Shown: one piece after another, positions 8,090-17,640 of the stretch
Position numbering within the stretch: position 1 is the first letter of the stretch
How the letters are laid out: every line of letters begins with the position of its first letter
From: Ignavibacteriota bacterium
GTDB lineage: Bacteria; Bacteroidota; Ignavibacteria; Ignavibacteriales; Melioribacteraceae
Length of the DNA: 64,000 bases
Direction of reading: 5' to 3'
Assembly: GCA_016708125.1 (NCBI GenBank)
Contig: JADJGF010000001.1
Coordinates: forward strand, 3,928,001 to 3,992,000
The notes under the pieces: model-generated
Told to the model about the DNA's origin: nothing
What the model saw: only the letters and a program-made list of their open reading frames with translations
Databases searched by the model: none
Translations under genes and position numbers: made by a program

Positions 8090-9085
8090 TTACTTATCGT
8101 CAAATGCTGCATCAAATTTTACGTTTGATGGTTTGAAATCAATTTTTCTAACAAACTCACAAGCTTCTTTTACACCGTGTTCACGTTCCATTCCGCTGTC
8201 TTCCCATTCAACAGACAATGGTCCGTTATAATTAATATGATTTAATGCTCTGATAATTTCTTCAAAATTTACTCCACCGTGACCTAAAGATCTGAAATCC
8301 CAACCTCTATCTTTATGACCAAAATCTAAATGCGAAGCTAAAATTCCATTTCTTCCATTGAGTTGTCTTGCCGCATCTTTCATATGAACATGATAAATTC
8401 TATCCGAAAATTCATGAATAAACATAACCGGATCAACCATTTGCCAGTGAAGATGGCTTGGATCAAAGTTAAAACCAAAAGTTTTTCTTCCACCGATTAC
8501 TTCAATTGCTCTTTGTGCAGTCACAATATCAAAAGCAATTTCTGTTGGATGAACTTCAAGAGCAAATTTAACTCCGCATTCATCAAAAACATCAAGAATT
8601 GGATTCCACATTTTTGCAAAGTAAGAAAATCCTTCTTCAATTGTTTTCGGAGAAACCGGAGGAAAGCTATAAAACATATGCCATATTGAAGATCCGGTGA
8701 ATCCATTAACAACATCAATTCCTAAATTCTTTGCTGCTCTTGCAGAATTCTTCATTGCTTCAACAGCCCATGCTCTTTTTTTCTCTGCATCGCCAGCACA
8801 ATCTTTTGGAGCAAATCCATCTGAACGATCATCATTATTTAAATCGCAAACAAGCTGCCCAGCCAAATGATTACTTATGGCAAAAAGTTTTAATCCATTT
8901 TTTCTTAAAATATCTAATTGTGATTCACAATAATTTAGATCTGTTGCTGCACGAAAAACATCCATATGATCGCCCCAGCAAGCTAATTCAATTCCGTCAT
9001 ATCCCCAATCTTTAACTTTTTTTGCTAAAATTTCAAGTGGAATATCTGCCCATTGAGCAGTACATAAAGTTATTGATCTTGCCAT
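8090..9085 (-). CDS. Sugar phosphate isomerase/epimerase (AP endonuclease 2-like TIM barrel)
   Basis: A 331-residue cytosolic protein of the xylose-isomerase-like TIM-barrel family (PF01261). Typical segments are WGYDGIELACWG near the N-terminus, the metal-site strands ALEVHPTE, FGFNFDPSHLHWQ and VHMKDA, and SVEWEDSG near the end; together these supply the Glu, Asp and His ligands for a divalent metal. The ATG at 9085 is chosen because AGGAG lies 7 bases before it; an upstream in-frame ATG at 9103 has no such site. It is the last gene of the operon that contains two Gfo/Idh/MocA enzymes and a DUF1080 protein. Relatives in such clusters isomerise or epimerise keto-sugars. The exact substrate is not readable. 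Confidence 0.85.
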   Translation of the reverse strand: MARSITLCTAQWADIPLEILAKKVKDWGYDGIELACWGDHMDVFRAATDLNYCESQLDILRKNGLKLFAISNHLAGQLVCDLNNDDRSDGFAPKDCAGDAEKKRAWAVEAMKNSARAAKNLGIDVVNGFTGSSIWHMFYSFPPVSPKTIEEGFSYFAKMWNPILDVFDECGVKFALEVHPTEIAFDIVTAQRAIEVIGGRKTFGFNFDPSHLHWQMVDPVMFIHEFSDRIYHVHMKDAARQLNGRNGILASHLDFGHKDRGWDFRSLGHGGVNFEEIIRALNHINYNGPLSVEWEDSGMEREHGVKEACEFVRKIDFKPSNVKFDAAFDDK

Positions 9086-9106
9086 TTTAAAACTCCTTAA
9101 CAAATT

Positions 9107-10270
9107 TTAAATTGAAGTCCATTTCTCATTTCCTTTGGAATTTTTTATTACAGCATCAATAAATTTCATTCCTCTCACACCATCATCAACATTTGGGAAA
9201 TCAGAAATCAATTCCAAATCAACCTCAAGATTATATTCTTTTAGTCGAATTGTATCGCCAAAATTATTATAAATATTTGCAATTGCTTCTAATAATGCTT
9301 CCGGATGACCTGAAGGTAATCTTGTAGCTCGTGCTGCAGCTTTACTAAAATTACCGACGTATAGATTTCCCCTTTTCCAAACTTGCATTGGATTATCACC
9401 ATCTTTTACATGGAGGTAATTTGGTTCCTCTTGATGCCATTCCAAACTTTTCTTTGTGCCATAAATCCAAATTGCTAAATCATTTTCTTCACCTACAGAA
9501 ATTTGGCTGCAAAATAAAACTCCTTTTGCTCCATTATTAAAATGCAACAAAACATTTGCATCATCATCAACCGGTCTTCCTTCAACGAATGATGTAATGT
9601 CGGCGCTAATTTCCGTTATTCTTAAACCAGTAAAATACTCAGCTAAATTTGCAGCGTGAATACCAATATCGCCAATACTTCCACCTGCACCGGTTTGTTT
9701 GGGATCAGTTCTCCAAGAAGCTTGCATTTGTCCGGTTTTCTCAATTGCGTTAGTTAACCATCCTTGCGGATATCTTACAACAACTTTTCTAATTTCACCA
9801 AGTTCGCCATTTTTAATCAAATCTTTACCAAGTTTTGCCATTGGGTAACCGGTGTATGTGTGCATTAGTCCAAAAACTTTTCCAGTATTTTTTACAATTT
9901 GTTCCAATTCCAAAGCTTGATCAACTGAAATTGTCATTGGTTTTTCGCACATTACATGAAATCCGGCATTTAGAAAATCTTTTGCCATTGGGAAATGCCA
10001 GTTATTTGGAGTAGTAATTGATACAAAATCAATTCTTTCATTTTTGGGAAGACTTAATTCGCCTTCAATCATTTTTTGATAATTATCATAAACACGATTT
10101 GAATTTAAATTTAGTTCTTTCCCCATTTGGTGAGATTTAATTGGATCAATATCAAAAGCTCCGGCAACAATTTCAACATTTCCATCCATTCTTGCAGCTT
10201 TTCTATGAACTTCTCCAATGAATGCTCCGGGTCCTCCGCCAAGCATTCCCATTTTTAATTTTCTACTCAT
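9107..10270 (-). CDS. Cytosolic Gfo/Idh/MocA family oxidoreductase
   Basis: A 387-residue NAD(P)-dependent oxidoreductase without a signal peptide. The nucleotide-binding segment GMLGGGPGAFIGEVHR begins near residue 8, the catalytic CEKPMTIS motif near residue 109, and GGSIGDIGIHAANLAEYF carries the active-site His. The ATG is preceded by AGAG. It stands 21 bp upstream of the isomerase gene and 30 bp downstream of an MFS transporter gene, so an imported oxidised sugar could be reduced or further processed here. In the 3-keto-glycoside route, a cytosolic enzyme of this family would restore the parent sugar. This role is an inference from gene content. Confidence 0.88.
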   Translation of the reverse strand: MSRKLKMGMLGGGPGAFIGEVHRKAARMDGNVEIVAGAFDIDPIKSHQMGKELNLNSNRVYDNYQKMIEGELSLPKNERIDFVSITTPNNWHFPMAKDFLNAGFHVMCEKPMTISVDQALELEQIVKNTGKVFGLMHTYTGYPMAKLGKDLIKNGELGEIRKVVVRYPQGWLTNAIEKTGQMQASWRTDPKQTGAGGSIGDIGIHAANLAEYFTGLRITEISADITSFVEGRPVDDDANVLLHFNNGAKGVLFCSQISVGEENDLAIWIYGTKKSLEWHQEEPNYLHVKDGDNPMQVWKRGNLYVGNFSKAAARATRLPSGHPEALLEAIANIYNNFGDTIRLKEYNLEVDLELISDFPNVDDGVRGMKFIDAVIKNSKGNEKWTSI

Positions 10271-10300
10271 TTTAATCTCTATTTTTTTTATACAAATTAC

Positions 10301-11482
10301 TTATAAACTTGCTTGAACTTTTTTCTTTCTTCCAAATTTAAAATATAATAAACTGAAAAGCACAATTAAAATTGCCGGAAGAATTGACATGTATCTAAGT
10401 GTTTCAGATCCTTGAGTTCCTGTATCCATAAATACTCCCATTATTGGAAGTACAATAGAAACCGAAAACATTCCAAGTCCGCCAATAACTGAGAGACCTA
10501 ATGCCCCACTTTCCGGAATCTCTTCGGCTACAAAACCTAACATAGTTGGCCAAAAGAAACAAACACCAACAGCAAATACTGCTGCTGAGAAATAAACCAT
10601 TATTCCATCAGAATTACTTAACAATTGCAAACCAATAAATGACATTACTGCAGAAAACAATAACATTCCGGATGTACTTAATTTATGAACTACTGGTCCG
10701 GCAAACGCTCTTCCTAATGCCATTAAACCTGTTGTTAATGCTAATACAAGCATTGGAACTGCATGTGCGTCTGCTAAAAGTGTACTAATTCTTTGTTGAG
10801 TTGCTAATTCCGTAACAGCAGTTAAAAGCATACTAAAAGCCATGAATATATAAATAGGTTTTAATAAAGATTTCCACATTTCAGAAGTTGTTACACCGGA
10901 TGTAACTCTTTCCGTTTGAGGGAAGTTTTCTTTTAAAAACATATATCCATAAATAATTAAAGGAATATATAGCACTGCAACGTAAATTCTCCAATTTAAG
11001 TTTATAACATCAAGCATAAAATATGCTAACAAACTTCCAATAACAATTCCACCGGGAAACCAAACATGAAATCTATTAAGCATTGTTGCTTTATTTTTGG
11101 GATATAAAGAAGCAACTAAAGGATTGCATGCAGCTTCAATTGCACCATTTCCAATACCAATTGCGGCAGTTGAAAAAAATAAACTCCACATTCCGCTAGA
11201 GAAGATAGTTCCCGTAATTCCAATAAAATGTAGAATGAAAGCCATTGTTAACACTTTTTTCATTCCCCACGAATCAACAAAGGAACCAAATAAAATCATT
11301 GAAATTGTAAATCCATAAAATGCCGGACCAAAAGCAAACCCAATATCCGTTGCGGTAAGTCCATAATCGGTCATAAATATTGGTTCCAATCTTGCTCTAA
11401 GTGCAAAACTAATTGCCGTAACAATTAGCGCAATACAACTCATTAGAAATAATTTTTTCGAATTAATATTTTGTGTATTCAT
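10301..11482 (-). CDS. MFS sugar transporter (FucP-like)
   Basis: A 393-residue major facilitator with about 12 hydrophobic segments. The loop FVDSWGMKKVL after the second helix corresponds to the MFS A-motif, and NPLVASLYPKNKATMLNRFHVWFPGG resembles the sugar/FucP branch, in which a similar segment reads NPL-type followed by an N-H helix. The ATG has GGAG upstream. It lies between the exported and the cytosolic Gfo/Idh/MocA genes, which suggests it brings the product of the periplasmic enzymes, possibly a keto-monosaccharide, through the inner membrane. The substrate is not determined by sequence. Confidence 0.85.
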   Translation of the reverse strand: MNTQNINSKKLFLMSCIALIVTAISFALRARLEPIFMTDYGLTATDIGFAFGPAFYGFTISMILFGSFVDSWGMKKVLTMAFILHFIGITGTIFSSGMWSLFFSTAAIGIGNGAIEAACNPLVASLYPKNKATMLNRFHVWFPGGIVIGSLLAYFMLDVINLNWRIYVAVLYIPLIIYGYMFLKENFPQTERVTSGVTTSEMWKSLLKPIYIFMAFSMLLTAVTELATQQRISTLLADAHAVPMLVLALTTGLMALGRAFAGPVVHKLSTSGMLLFSAVMSFIGLQLLSNSDGIMVYFSAAVFAVGVCFFWPTMLGFVAEEIPESGALGLSVIGGLGMFSVSIVLPIMGVFMDTGTQGSETLRYMSILPAILIVLFSLLYFKFGRKKKVQASL

Positions 11483-11539
11483 ATAAGATTACACTCCTAT
11501 AAACTAATAGTGATTTAAAATAATTTTATATTCTTACAA

Positions 11540-12922
11540 TTATAATTCCCAACCAGCAGGATATTTTCTAATTAAAAATTCATTAGCTTCGGGAATATTT
11601 GTAATTTCACCTTTTTCACCATCCCAAACTAATTTATCGAATTTATCAGCCATGCGAATTGCAATATTTCCAAGCATCATTGTTTCAACAAGTTTTGATG
11701 CATATTCAAAATTAGAAGTAGCCTGAACATTTTTCTTAATTGCTTCAACCCATTCTTCATGAATTCCCGGTGATCGAGGAATAGTTTTTTCCGGTTGTTT
11801 ATATTCTTGCATTTTTGTTTCCGGAATTAATCTTGGACTGCTTCCGTAACATCCACACATAATTTTGCCTTTTGAACCATAAAACATAACTCCGCCGTCT
11901 TCGTCGCCCATTCTTCTGCCGGGTTCTAATTCTTCGGGTCTTGGGGGCATAACTCCGCCATCATACCAGCTTAATTGAACTGCTGGCAAATTTCCTCTTT
12001 CAGGAAAATGATAATGGAATATTTCTGCAACAGGCCAGCTTTCGCCATTAAATTTACTTGAGCTTGCTTCAATTATTGTTGGGTATTCAAGTTTTAAAGT
12101 TTCATATGGAATATCAAATATATGTGCTCCCATATCACCTAATGCTCCGGTACCAAATTCACACCAAGCTCTCCAACTCCATGGCATATAAGAAGGATGA
12201 TATGGACGAAATTCTGCTGGGCCCACCCAAAGATTCCAATCAATATCTCTTGGTACAGAAGGGATTTCAGTTGGTCGTTCCATTCCGGTTTCCCAAACTG
12301 GTCTATTTGTCCAACAATCAACTTTTGTTACTGGTCCAATTGCACCATCAGCCAGCCATTCAGCTATTAGTCTAATTCCTTCTTGGGCATGACCTTGATT
12401 CCCCATTTGAGTAATTACACCGGTTTCTTTCGCAATTTGATTTAAAATTCTTGCTTCTTTTACCGAATGAGTTAAAGGTTTTTGTACAAATACATGTTTA
12501 CCTCTGCGCATTGCATAGGCTGCTGCAACCGCATGTGTATGATCCGGAGTACTGACAGTTACCGCATCAATATCTTTTTGTTTATCTAGCATTTCTCTAA
12601 AATCTCTGTACTTTGGTATTTTGTTGAGTACTTCCAAAAGTTCAGGTTTATTTTCCTCTTTAGTTTTTGTTAAAGTCTCATCAATTTTTCTATCGTCAAC
12701 ATCGCAAAGTGCAACAATATTTTCAGTTGCCGCAACTGTCCACATATCTGATCTTCCTTTTCCACCTGCTCCAATTATTGCGATATTTAATTTATCACTT
12801 GGAGCAACATAACCTTTACCGCCTAAAACATGTCTGGGAATAATTGAAAAAGCCGCAGTAGTCATTGTTACATTTCCAATAAACTTGCGTCTTGTCATTC
12901 CACTTGAATTTTTTTCTCCCAT
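11540..12922 (-). CDS. Tat-exported Gfo/Idh/MocA family oxidoreductase
   Basis: A 460-residue secreted oxidoreductase. Residues 10-15 (TRRKFI) and the following hydrophobic segment form a Tat signal. The nucleotide motif is GAGGKG at 51-56; the usual EKP reads QKP (FVQKPLTHS), common in the exported subfamily; FGTGALGDMGAHIFD carries active-site residues. The length and the MPPRPEELEPGRRM region match exported members that form 3-keto-glycosides in the periplasm with tightly held NAD. It is in one operon with a DUF1080 lipoprotein that would cleave such products. Its C-terminus nearly matches that of the fragment at 1-120. GGAG lies 8 bases before the ATG. Confidence 0.9.
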   Translation of the reverse strand: MGEKNSSGMTRRKFIGNVTMTTAAFSIIPRHVLGGKGYVAPSDKLNIAIIGAGGKGRSDMWTVAATENIVALCDVDDRKIDETLTKTKEENKPELLEVLNKIPKYRDFREMLDKQKDIDAVTVSTPDHTHAVAAAYAMRRGKHVFVQKPLTHSVKEARILNQIAKETGVITQMGNQGHAQEGIRLIAEWLADGAIGPVTKVDCWTNRPVWETGMERPTEIPSVPRDIDWNLWVGPAEFRPYHPSYMPWSWRAWCEFGTGALGDMGAHIFDIPYETLKLEYPTIIEASSSKFNGESWPVAEIFHYHFPERGNLPAVQLSWYDGGVMPPRPEELEPGRRMGDEDGGVMFYGSKGKIMCGCYGSSPRLIPETKMQEYKQPEKTIPRSPGIHEEWVEAIKKNVQATSNFEYASKLVETMMLGNIAIRMADKFDKLVWDGEKGEITNIPEANEFLIRKYPAGWEL

Positions 12923-12955
12923 TGTAAATTCTCCAGTTTAATCTGTAAAATTAAT

Positions 12956-14224
12956 TTATTTATTAATGCATTTTTCTAATTTCTTAATAACTTGACAAGT
13001 ACCTCTTACAGTATGATAAAAAACTTTCCAGCTTGTTCCCATATAATCCCAAATAACATCACCATTTTCCGCAAGTAAAGCGAACCATTCACCTTTTTCC
13101 CAATTTATCATTTTAGTAAAAACAAAATCATGTACATTGAAAAAAGCATTTAAATATTTTTCATCTTTTGTTAATAAATATGCATCTAAAAATCCAACCA
13201 TTGCTTCTGCTTGCTGCCAAAATTCTTTTGTGACTTCGGTTACTGCGCCAATTCTTCTTCCTTCAACATATATTCCGCCAAATTTCCAATCAATTCCATT
13301 ATTATATGTGTGTTCATAAATTGGGAGAACTTTATTTAAACTTTTTTCTCTTGGAATTCCTAAAATATCTTGAGAAAGTAAATATAACCAGGTTAGTTCA
13401 ATATTATGACCATAAGAAGTAATATCAGTGGATTTTCCATTTTCATCAAATCTATCACGTCCCCAAACTGTTTCAAGTTCAACATTTGCAATTGGTTTCC
13501 AATCATGTGTAAACATGGAAATTCCAGTCCCGGTTTCCGAATCAATCATTTTATCAAAAATTAATTCTATTACTTCTTCCAAAGCTTTTTTATGATTTTC
13601 ATCTTTAGTCAATTCATATAAAGTTGTATAAGCTTCCATCAAATGCATATGAACGTCTAGTGATTTATGAACACTTATATCACCTCTTGAACTTTTGATT
13701 TTAAAGAAGCGGTCGAAATGTTCAAAATATCCTTTGTTAATTTTATCAGCGACTTTTTCTTGTAGTAAATTAAATACTTTTATTGCTTCATTTTTAGCAA
13801 ACTCATCTCCGGTTAAAAGTGCATATTCTGAAAGTCCATAAATTAAAAACGAGTGTCCGTAAATAATTTTATTTACATCTTTTGGAGTTCCGTCTTCTTC
13901 AACAATCCAATAAAATCCGCCGATTTCTTCATCATAAAAATGTTTAAACAGAAAATCGATACCTTGTTTTAATGCCTCTATTCCGTTTGGCCAATTAAAA
14001 CCTAAACGCATTGCATGCGAAATTGTAAAAATACTTCTGCATTGTGAAAGAAAAGATTTTTCCGTAACGTTGGTTCTATTACCGTTTCTATCATAATTTG
14101 TTTGGAATCCGCCGAATTTTGGCTCAACGGCTCTTTCAGCCCAAAATGGAATTAGATTATTATTTAAATAATCTGTTGTAACATCTAAATACTTGCTTAA
14201 TTTTTCGCGCAACTCAGCATTCAT
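12956..14224 (-). CDS. N-acylglucosamine 2-epimerase family protein, probably cellobiose 2-epimerase-like
   Basis: A 422-residue (alpha/alpha)6-barrel protein. EPKFGGFQTNYDRNGN near the N-terminus, SLDVHMHLMEAYTTLYE, SYGHNIELTWLYL and FWQQAEAMVGFLDAY match the segments that carry the catalytic histidines in cellobiose 2-epimerases and related AGE-family enzymes, which epimerise C2 of a reducing-end sugar or isomerise it. The ATG at 14224 is preceded by GGGAGA; the in-frame TTG at 14236 lies upstream of that ribosome site and is rejected. No signal peptide is present, so it acts in the cytosol. In this operon it would act on disaccharides or keto-sugars released from the glycan. Confidence 0.85.
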   Translation of the reverse strand: MNAELREKLSKYLDVTTDYLNNNLIPFWAERAVEPKFGGFQTNYDRNGNRTNVTEKSFLSQCRSIFTISHAMRLGFNWPNGIEALKQGIDFLFKHFYDEEIGGFYWIVEEDGTPKDVNKIIYGHSFLIYGLSEYALLTGDEFAKNEAIKVFNLLQEKVADKINKGYFEHFDRFFKIKSSRGDISVHKSLDVHMHLMEAYTTLYELTKDENHKKALEEVIELIFDKMIDSETGTGISMFTHDWKPIANVELETVWGRDRFDENGKSTDITSYGHNIELTWLYLLSQDILGIPREKSLNKVLPIYEHTYNNGIDWKFGGIYVEGRRIGAVTEVTKEFWQQAEAMVGFLDAYLLTKDEKYLNAFFNVHDFVFTKMINWEKGEWFALLAENGDVIWDYMGTSWKVFYHTVRGTCQVIKKLEKCINK

Positions 14225-14253
14225 AAATTCTCCCAAAATTATTTAAGTAAGTT

Positions 14254-14853
14254 TTACTTTTTACTTAAATCTCTATAAGCTAATTCTTTTATTTCGATTA
14301 TTTGTCCCGGGTTGTGTCCTTGAATTGCAAAGTGACCTTTTGCATAATCTGAATCCGTGTATTCTGTCATCAATTCATCATTAATCCAAATCTGCATTTG
14401 AGTTCCGACCATTCTAACTTTCATTGTGAACCATTCATTATCTTTTGTAATTAATTTTTTAGCTTGTGCCGTTGGTTTACCGGGTTTCCAAAGTGTAGCT
14501 GTGTGTGCATCTTGATGATTATCGATTTGGGCTTCATATCCAGCCGGCCAATTATCCGGATTATCTGCCGGAGGATTTGCTCTGAAATACAATCCACTAT
14601 TGCCTTTATCACTAATTTTAAATGCCCCCTTAATTTCAAAATCAGCAGCAACTGCATCTGTATAAATATGACCCATTCCGCCATCACCAATCATAATTCC
14701 ATCTTTAACATCCCACATTGCTTTACCTTTTACGAACCAACCATCCAAATTTTTTCCGTTAAAAAGTGAAACCCAGTCGGAATCGCATTCTTTAACACAA
14801 TGAGAACTGCAAGACATAATGAATAATGTAGATAGGAGAAGAAACTTTTTCAT
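14254..14853 (-). CDS. DUF1080 (3-keto-disaccharide hydrolase-like) lipoprotein
   Basis: A 199-residue protein that starts with a lipoprotein signal (FIMSCSS, Cys at about 15). The mature part is a single concanavalin-like DUF1080/PF06439 domain: WVSLFNGKNLDGWF opens it, GNSGLYFRANP and GYEAQIDNHQD are the central strands and GHFAIQGHNPGQIIEIKEL the end. Members of this family have been reported to cleave 3-keto-glycosides. It is the first gene of the operon, with AGAGG before the ATG and a LacI-type operator 82 bp upstream. It would work in the periplasm or on the outer membrane with the Tat-exported oxidoreductase of the same operon. Confidence 0.88.
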   Translation of the reverse strand: MKKFLLLSTLFIMSCSSHCVKECDSDWVSLFNGKNLDGWFVKGKAMWDVKDGIMIGDGGMGHIYTDAVAADFEIKGAFKISDKGNSGLYFRANPPADNPDNWPAGYEAQIDNHQDAHTATLWKPGKPTAQAKKLITKDNEWFTMKVRMVGTQMQIWINDELMTEYTDSDYAKGHFAIQGHNPGQIIEIKELAYRDLSKK

Positions 14854-14934
14854 TCGTTAACCTCTTTATTTAATTTGAAGTGATAAATGTGAAAACCTTT
14901 TTAAACATTTACGATAAGAACTATTTATTTGAAA

Positions 14935-14950
14935 AGACAATCGTTTGTCT
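14935..14950 (-). promoter_or_regulatory. LacI-type operator 1, upstream of the DUF1080 operon
   Basis: Read on the minus strand this is AGACAAACGATTGTCT, with the core CAAACGATTG that also occurs at 35511, 44019 and 44170. The core has the CAAnCGnTTG symmetry and central CpG typical of LacI-family operators. It ends 82 bp before the start codon of the operon. Between operator and gene (14854-14934) I see no clear promoter boxes; the remainder of the gap to 15075 contains only short AT-rich inverted repeats. Confidence 0.75.
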
Positions 14951-15074
14951 AATTGTAAAAGCAAATTATGTATTTTTTTCAATATTGGCAAATATTTAAT
15001 GGCATAAGCCAATTATTTTTTATGATTGTGAAATAATATTTATATAAAATTTATTTGCTTTCATTTTCCCAAAA

Positions 15075-17600
15075 TCAATTTTGCAATTTTGTTTTGGGAT
15101 ATGGAATTTTATATCCTTTAACTGAATGCCAAATTATTCTGTTAAATGTATCTTCATCAATTCTATCATAATTCTCTAAATTTTGTTCTAACGATTTCTG
15201 CGCCCAAAATAATTGTTCTCCGGTAATTTCAGAAAGTGACGGATTTAATTCATCTAATGAAATATTATTTTTTCTTGCTTTGTAAGTCGAAAAGTCCGGT
15301 TTATTTGTAAAGCAATCGCTCATTGGTTCTGCAGCTAAATCAAATTGATTTAGTGGAGGAATACCTAAAATATTTTCAATTGTTCTGAACATATTAATTT
15401 GTGAATAATTTGTGGATATTACTTCTCCCCTTTTTGTGTAAGGACTGATAACTAATCCAACTGTTCTATGTCCATCAATATGATCAAGACCGTCTTGCGG
15501 ATCATCTTCCGTTACTAAGATGCAAGTTTCCTTCCAAAATTTACTGTTCGAAATAACATCAACAATTTGTCCAAGTGCAAGATCATTATCTGCGACAGCC
15601 GCACGCGGAGTTGGTAATCCCGGTCTCGTTCCGGAAGTATGATCGTTTGGAAGAAGCATAATAATAAAATTGGGAAGATTATTATTTTTTTCAAATTCTT
15701 TAAATTCTCTTATGAATTCTGCTGCGCGGTAAACATCTGGAATTGTTTCCGGAAATCCCACAAAATTTTCGGATGTATATTTTTCAATTTGAGGAAGATT
15801 AACCTTTGAACGAAATTTAACTTTATTTGTTCCGTTCTTGTAATCGTTATAAATATCTGTAAATGTTGCTGTGTTTGGTTCAATAATTGCGTCAACAAAT
15901 TCGCCGTAATTTCTAAAAGTTAAACCGTGATTTAAAACATTATCCCAAATAAATCCGGCTGGTGAATAAGCAATTGGATCACCTCCATTGTAAGGATAAC
16001 TGCGTGGAAAATCTCCAAAAAATTTTTCAAGATAATCTGTAACATAAGCTTCATCAGTCCATTGATGTCCGTCAGCGCTAAGAATTCCGCTGCAATAAAA
16101 ATTATCCAGAAGAACAAATTCTTCGGCTAAGGCATGATGATTTGGCGTAACATTTCTACCAAAATGAACGAGAGATGTATCTCCGTTTCCTTGCGGCATA
16201 TCCCCAAAAACTTGATCGTAAGTTCTGTTTTCCTTAATAATATAAATCACATGTTTAAAAAAAGATTTTTGTCCTGGCAATTGCGGAACTGCAACAATAT
16301 CGTCCATTTTTTCTTTACTATTAATGTGATTAAACATTTTAGAATAAGAATTATTTTCCTTAACAATTTCGGTTAGTTCAAGTAGTTTTTCATTATTAGG
16401 CAATTGAATAATTGAAACCGAACCAAGATGGTTATGCGAATTATAACCTTTAGCATCCTTCTCTAAATTTCTTGATCCAACTCCCTTAGTGTTTGCTACA
16501 ATTAATTTTTTCTCGTCATTATCAAGAATTATTGCTCCCGGATACCATCCAGTTGGAATAAAGTGTTTTTCGTTTTTGGGATTTTCTAAATCTATTACAC
16601 AAATTGCATTATCGGTTCCATTAGCAACAAAAAGTTTTTTCCCATCTTTAGAAATTGTAAGTGAATTAGGCGCACTTCCAAATGGTAAATCTTTATTCAT
16701 TTTAACATTTATTTCATTTACAACTTTATCAGTCTTTGTGTCAATTACGGAAATGAAATCACTGTTAGCGCAAGCAACATATAAAAATTCCATATTGGGA
16801 CTTAATACCATTCCAGTTGGATGCAAGCCTACATCTATAATATTTTCCTCTTTACCGGATTTTAAATTTACTATTGATAACGATCCGTTATTTGCAATTC
16901 CGGTTTTTGGATTTACCAAAACTTCACTTCCTGAAGATTCATAAGTTGGCTCATCTAATTTTGGTTTTCTTCCTCCCCAATTACTAACATAAGCTTTTAC
17001 ATCTGAAAATACTAAAACTTGGTAAGGTGATATTCCAACTGATATTTCGGTCATTGAAAAATCTTTCATACTAACAACGGCAATTGAATTACTTCTGCTT
17101 AACGGAACAAAAAGTTCTTCTTCTTTATTTGAAAAATCAAATCCGCCTGGAACCGGATGACCGCCGATTTTAGGTTCATTAAATAATATTGATGTTTCCC
17201 ACTGCCATATATTTTCATCATTTAATTTTGCAATTAAAATTCTATCTCTTGCTTGACTTGCAAAAATATTTTTTTGATCAGTTGTAAACTTCACTCCGTT
17301 AAATGAAGCTCCACCGCCAATATGTAATGTTTGAATTACTTTTTGAGAATCAACACTTATTATTTCTAAAGAACTTTTATTCAATACTGCTAAGGTTTTG
17401 CCATCATTACTCAAATCCAAATCGACTGGTCTTCCGGGAAAATAAATTTGTGTTCCTTCCGGTCTAAGTAATTGATTGCTTGGAACTAAATAACACCCGT
17501 CGGATTGAGGTCCAACATATTTATAGTTTTTCTCTTCAGATTTGCAAGACAGAACTATAATCAATAAAAGAAATATGAAATACTTTTTTTTATTTTTCAT
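15075..17600 (-). CDS. YncE-type beta-propeller / phosphoesterase lipoprotein
   Basis: An 841-residue exported protein with a lipobox (IVLSCKS, Cys 19). Residues about 45-420 are repeats of the YVTN/YncE beta-propeller type (PVDLDLSNDGKTLAVLN, HPTGMVLSPNMEFLYVAC, PNSLTISKDGKKLFVANG). Residues about 450-800 form a phosphoesterase domain of the PF04185/alkaline phosphatase fold: IYIIKENRTYDQVFGD, SADGHQWTDEAYVTDY, LPNDHTSGTRPG and TEDDPQDGLDHIDGHRT provide the Asp/His metal ligands. The substrate could be a phosphorylated or sulfated sugar or a lipid; none can be chosen. It lies 222 bp upstream of the DUF1080 operon and 41 bp downstream of a second DUF1080 gene, on the same strand. Confidence 0.88.
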   Translation of the reverse strand: MKNKKKYFIFLLLIIVLSCKSEEKNYKYVGPQSDGCYLVPSNQLLRPEGTQIYFPGRPVDLDLSNDGKTLAVLNKSSLEIISVDSQKVIQTLHIGGGASFNGVKFTTDQKNIFASQARDRILIAKLNDENIWQWETSILFNEPKIGGHPVPGGFDFSNKEEELFVPLSRSNSIAVVSMKDFSMTEISVGISPYQVLVFSDVKAYVSNWGGRKPKLDEPTYESSGSEVLVNPKTGIANNGSLSIVNLKSGKEENIIDVGLHPTGMVLSPNMEFLYVACANSDFISVIDTKTDKVVNEINVKMNKDLPFGSAPNSLTISKDGKKLFVANGTDNAICVIDLENPKNEKHFIPTGWYPGAIILDNDEKKLIVANTKGVGSRNLEKDAKGYNSHNHLGSVSIIQLPNNEKLLELTEIVKENNSYSKMFNHINSKEKMDDIVAVPQLPGQKSFFKHVIYIIKENRTYDQVFGDMPQGNGDTSLVHFGRNVTPNHHALAEEFVLLDNFYCSGILSADGHQWTDEAYVTDYLEKFFGDFPRSYPYNGGDPIAYSPAGFIWDNVLNHGLTFRNYGEFVDAIIEPNTATFTDIYNDYKNGTNKVKFRSKVNLPQIEKYTSENFVGFPETIPDVYRAAEFIREFKEFEKNNNLPNFIIMLLPNDHTSGTRPGLPTPRAAVADNDLALGQIVDVISNSKFWKETCILVTEDDPQDGLDHIDGHRTVGLVISPYTKRGEVISTNYSQINMFRTIENILGIPPLNQFDLAAEPMSDCFTNKPDFSTYKARKNNISLDELNPSLSEITGEQLFWAQKSLEQNLENYDRIDEDTFNRIIWHSVKGYKIPYPKTKLQN

Positions 17601-17640
17601 TTAGTTTCCATTAACTTTAACAAAAATAATTTAGGTGATC

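Noticed and set aside
14984..15013. ATTGGC/GCCAAT inverted repeat after the YncE/phosphoesterase gene
   Set aside because: Six-base arms with an 18-base loop and no T run on the minus strand; too weak to call a terminator.
16489..16944. 151-codon open frame on the plus strand
   Set aside because: It lies wholly antisense to the YncE/phosphoesterase gene, has no ribosome site and no recognisable domain.
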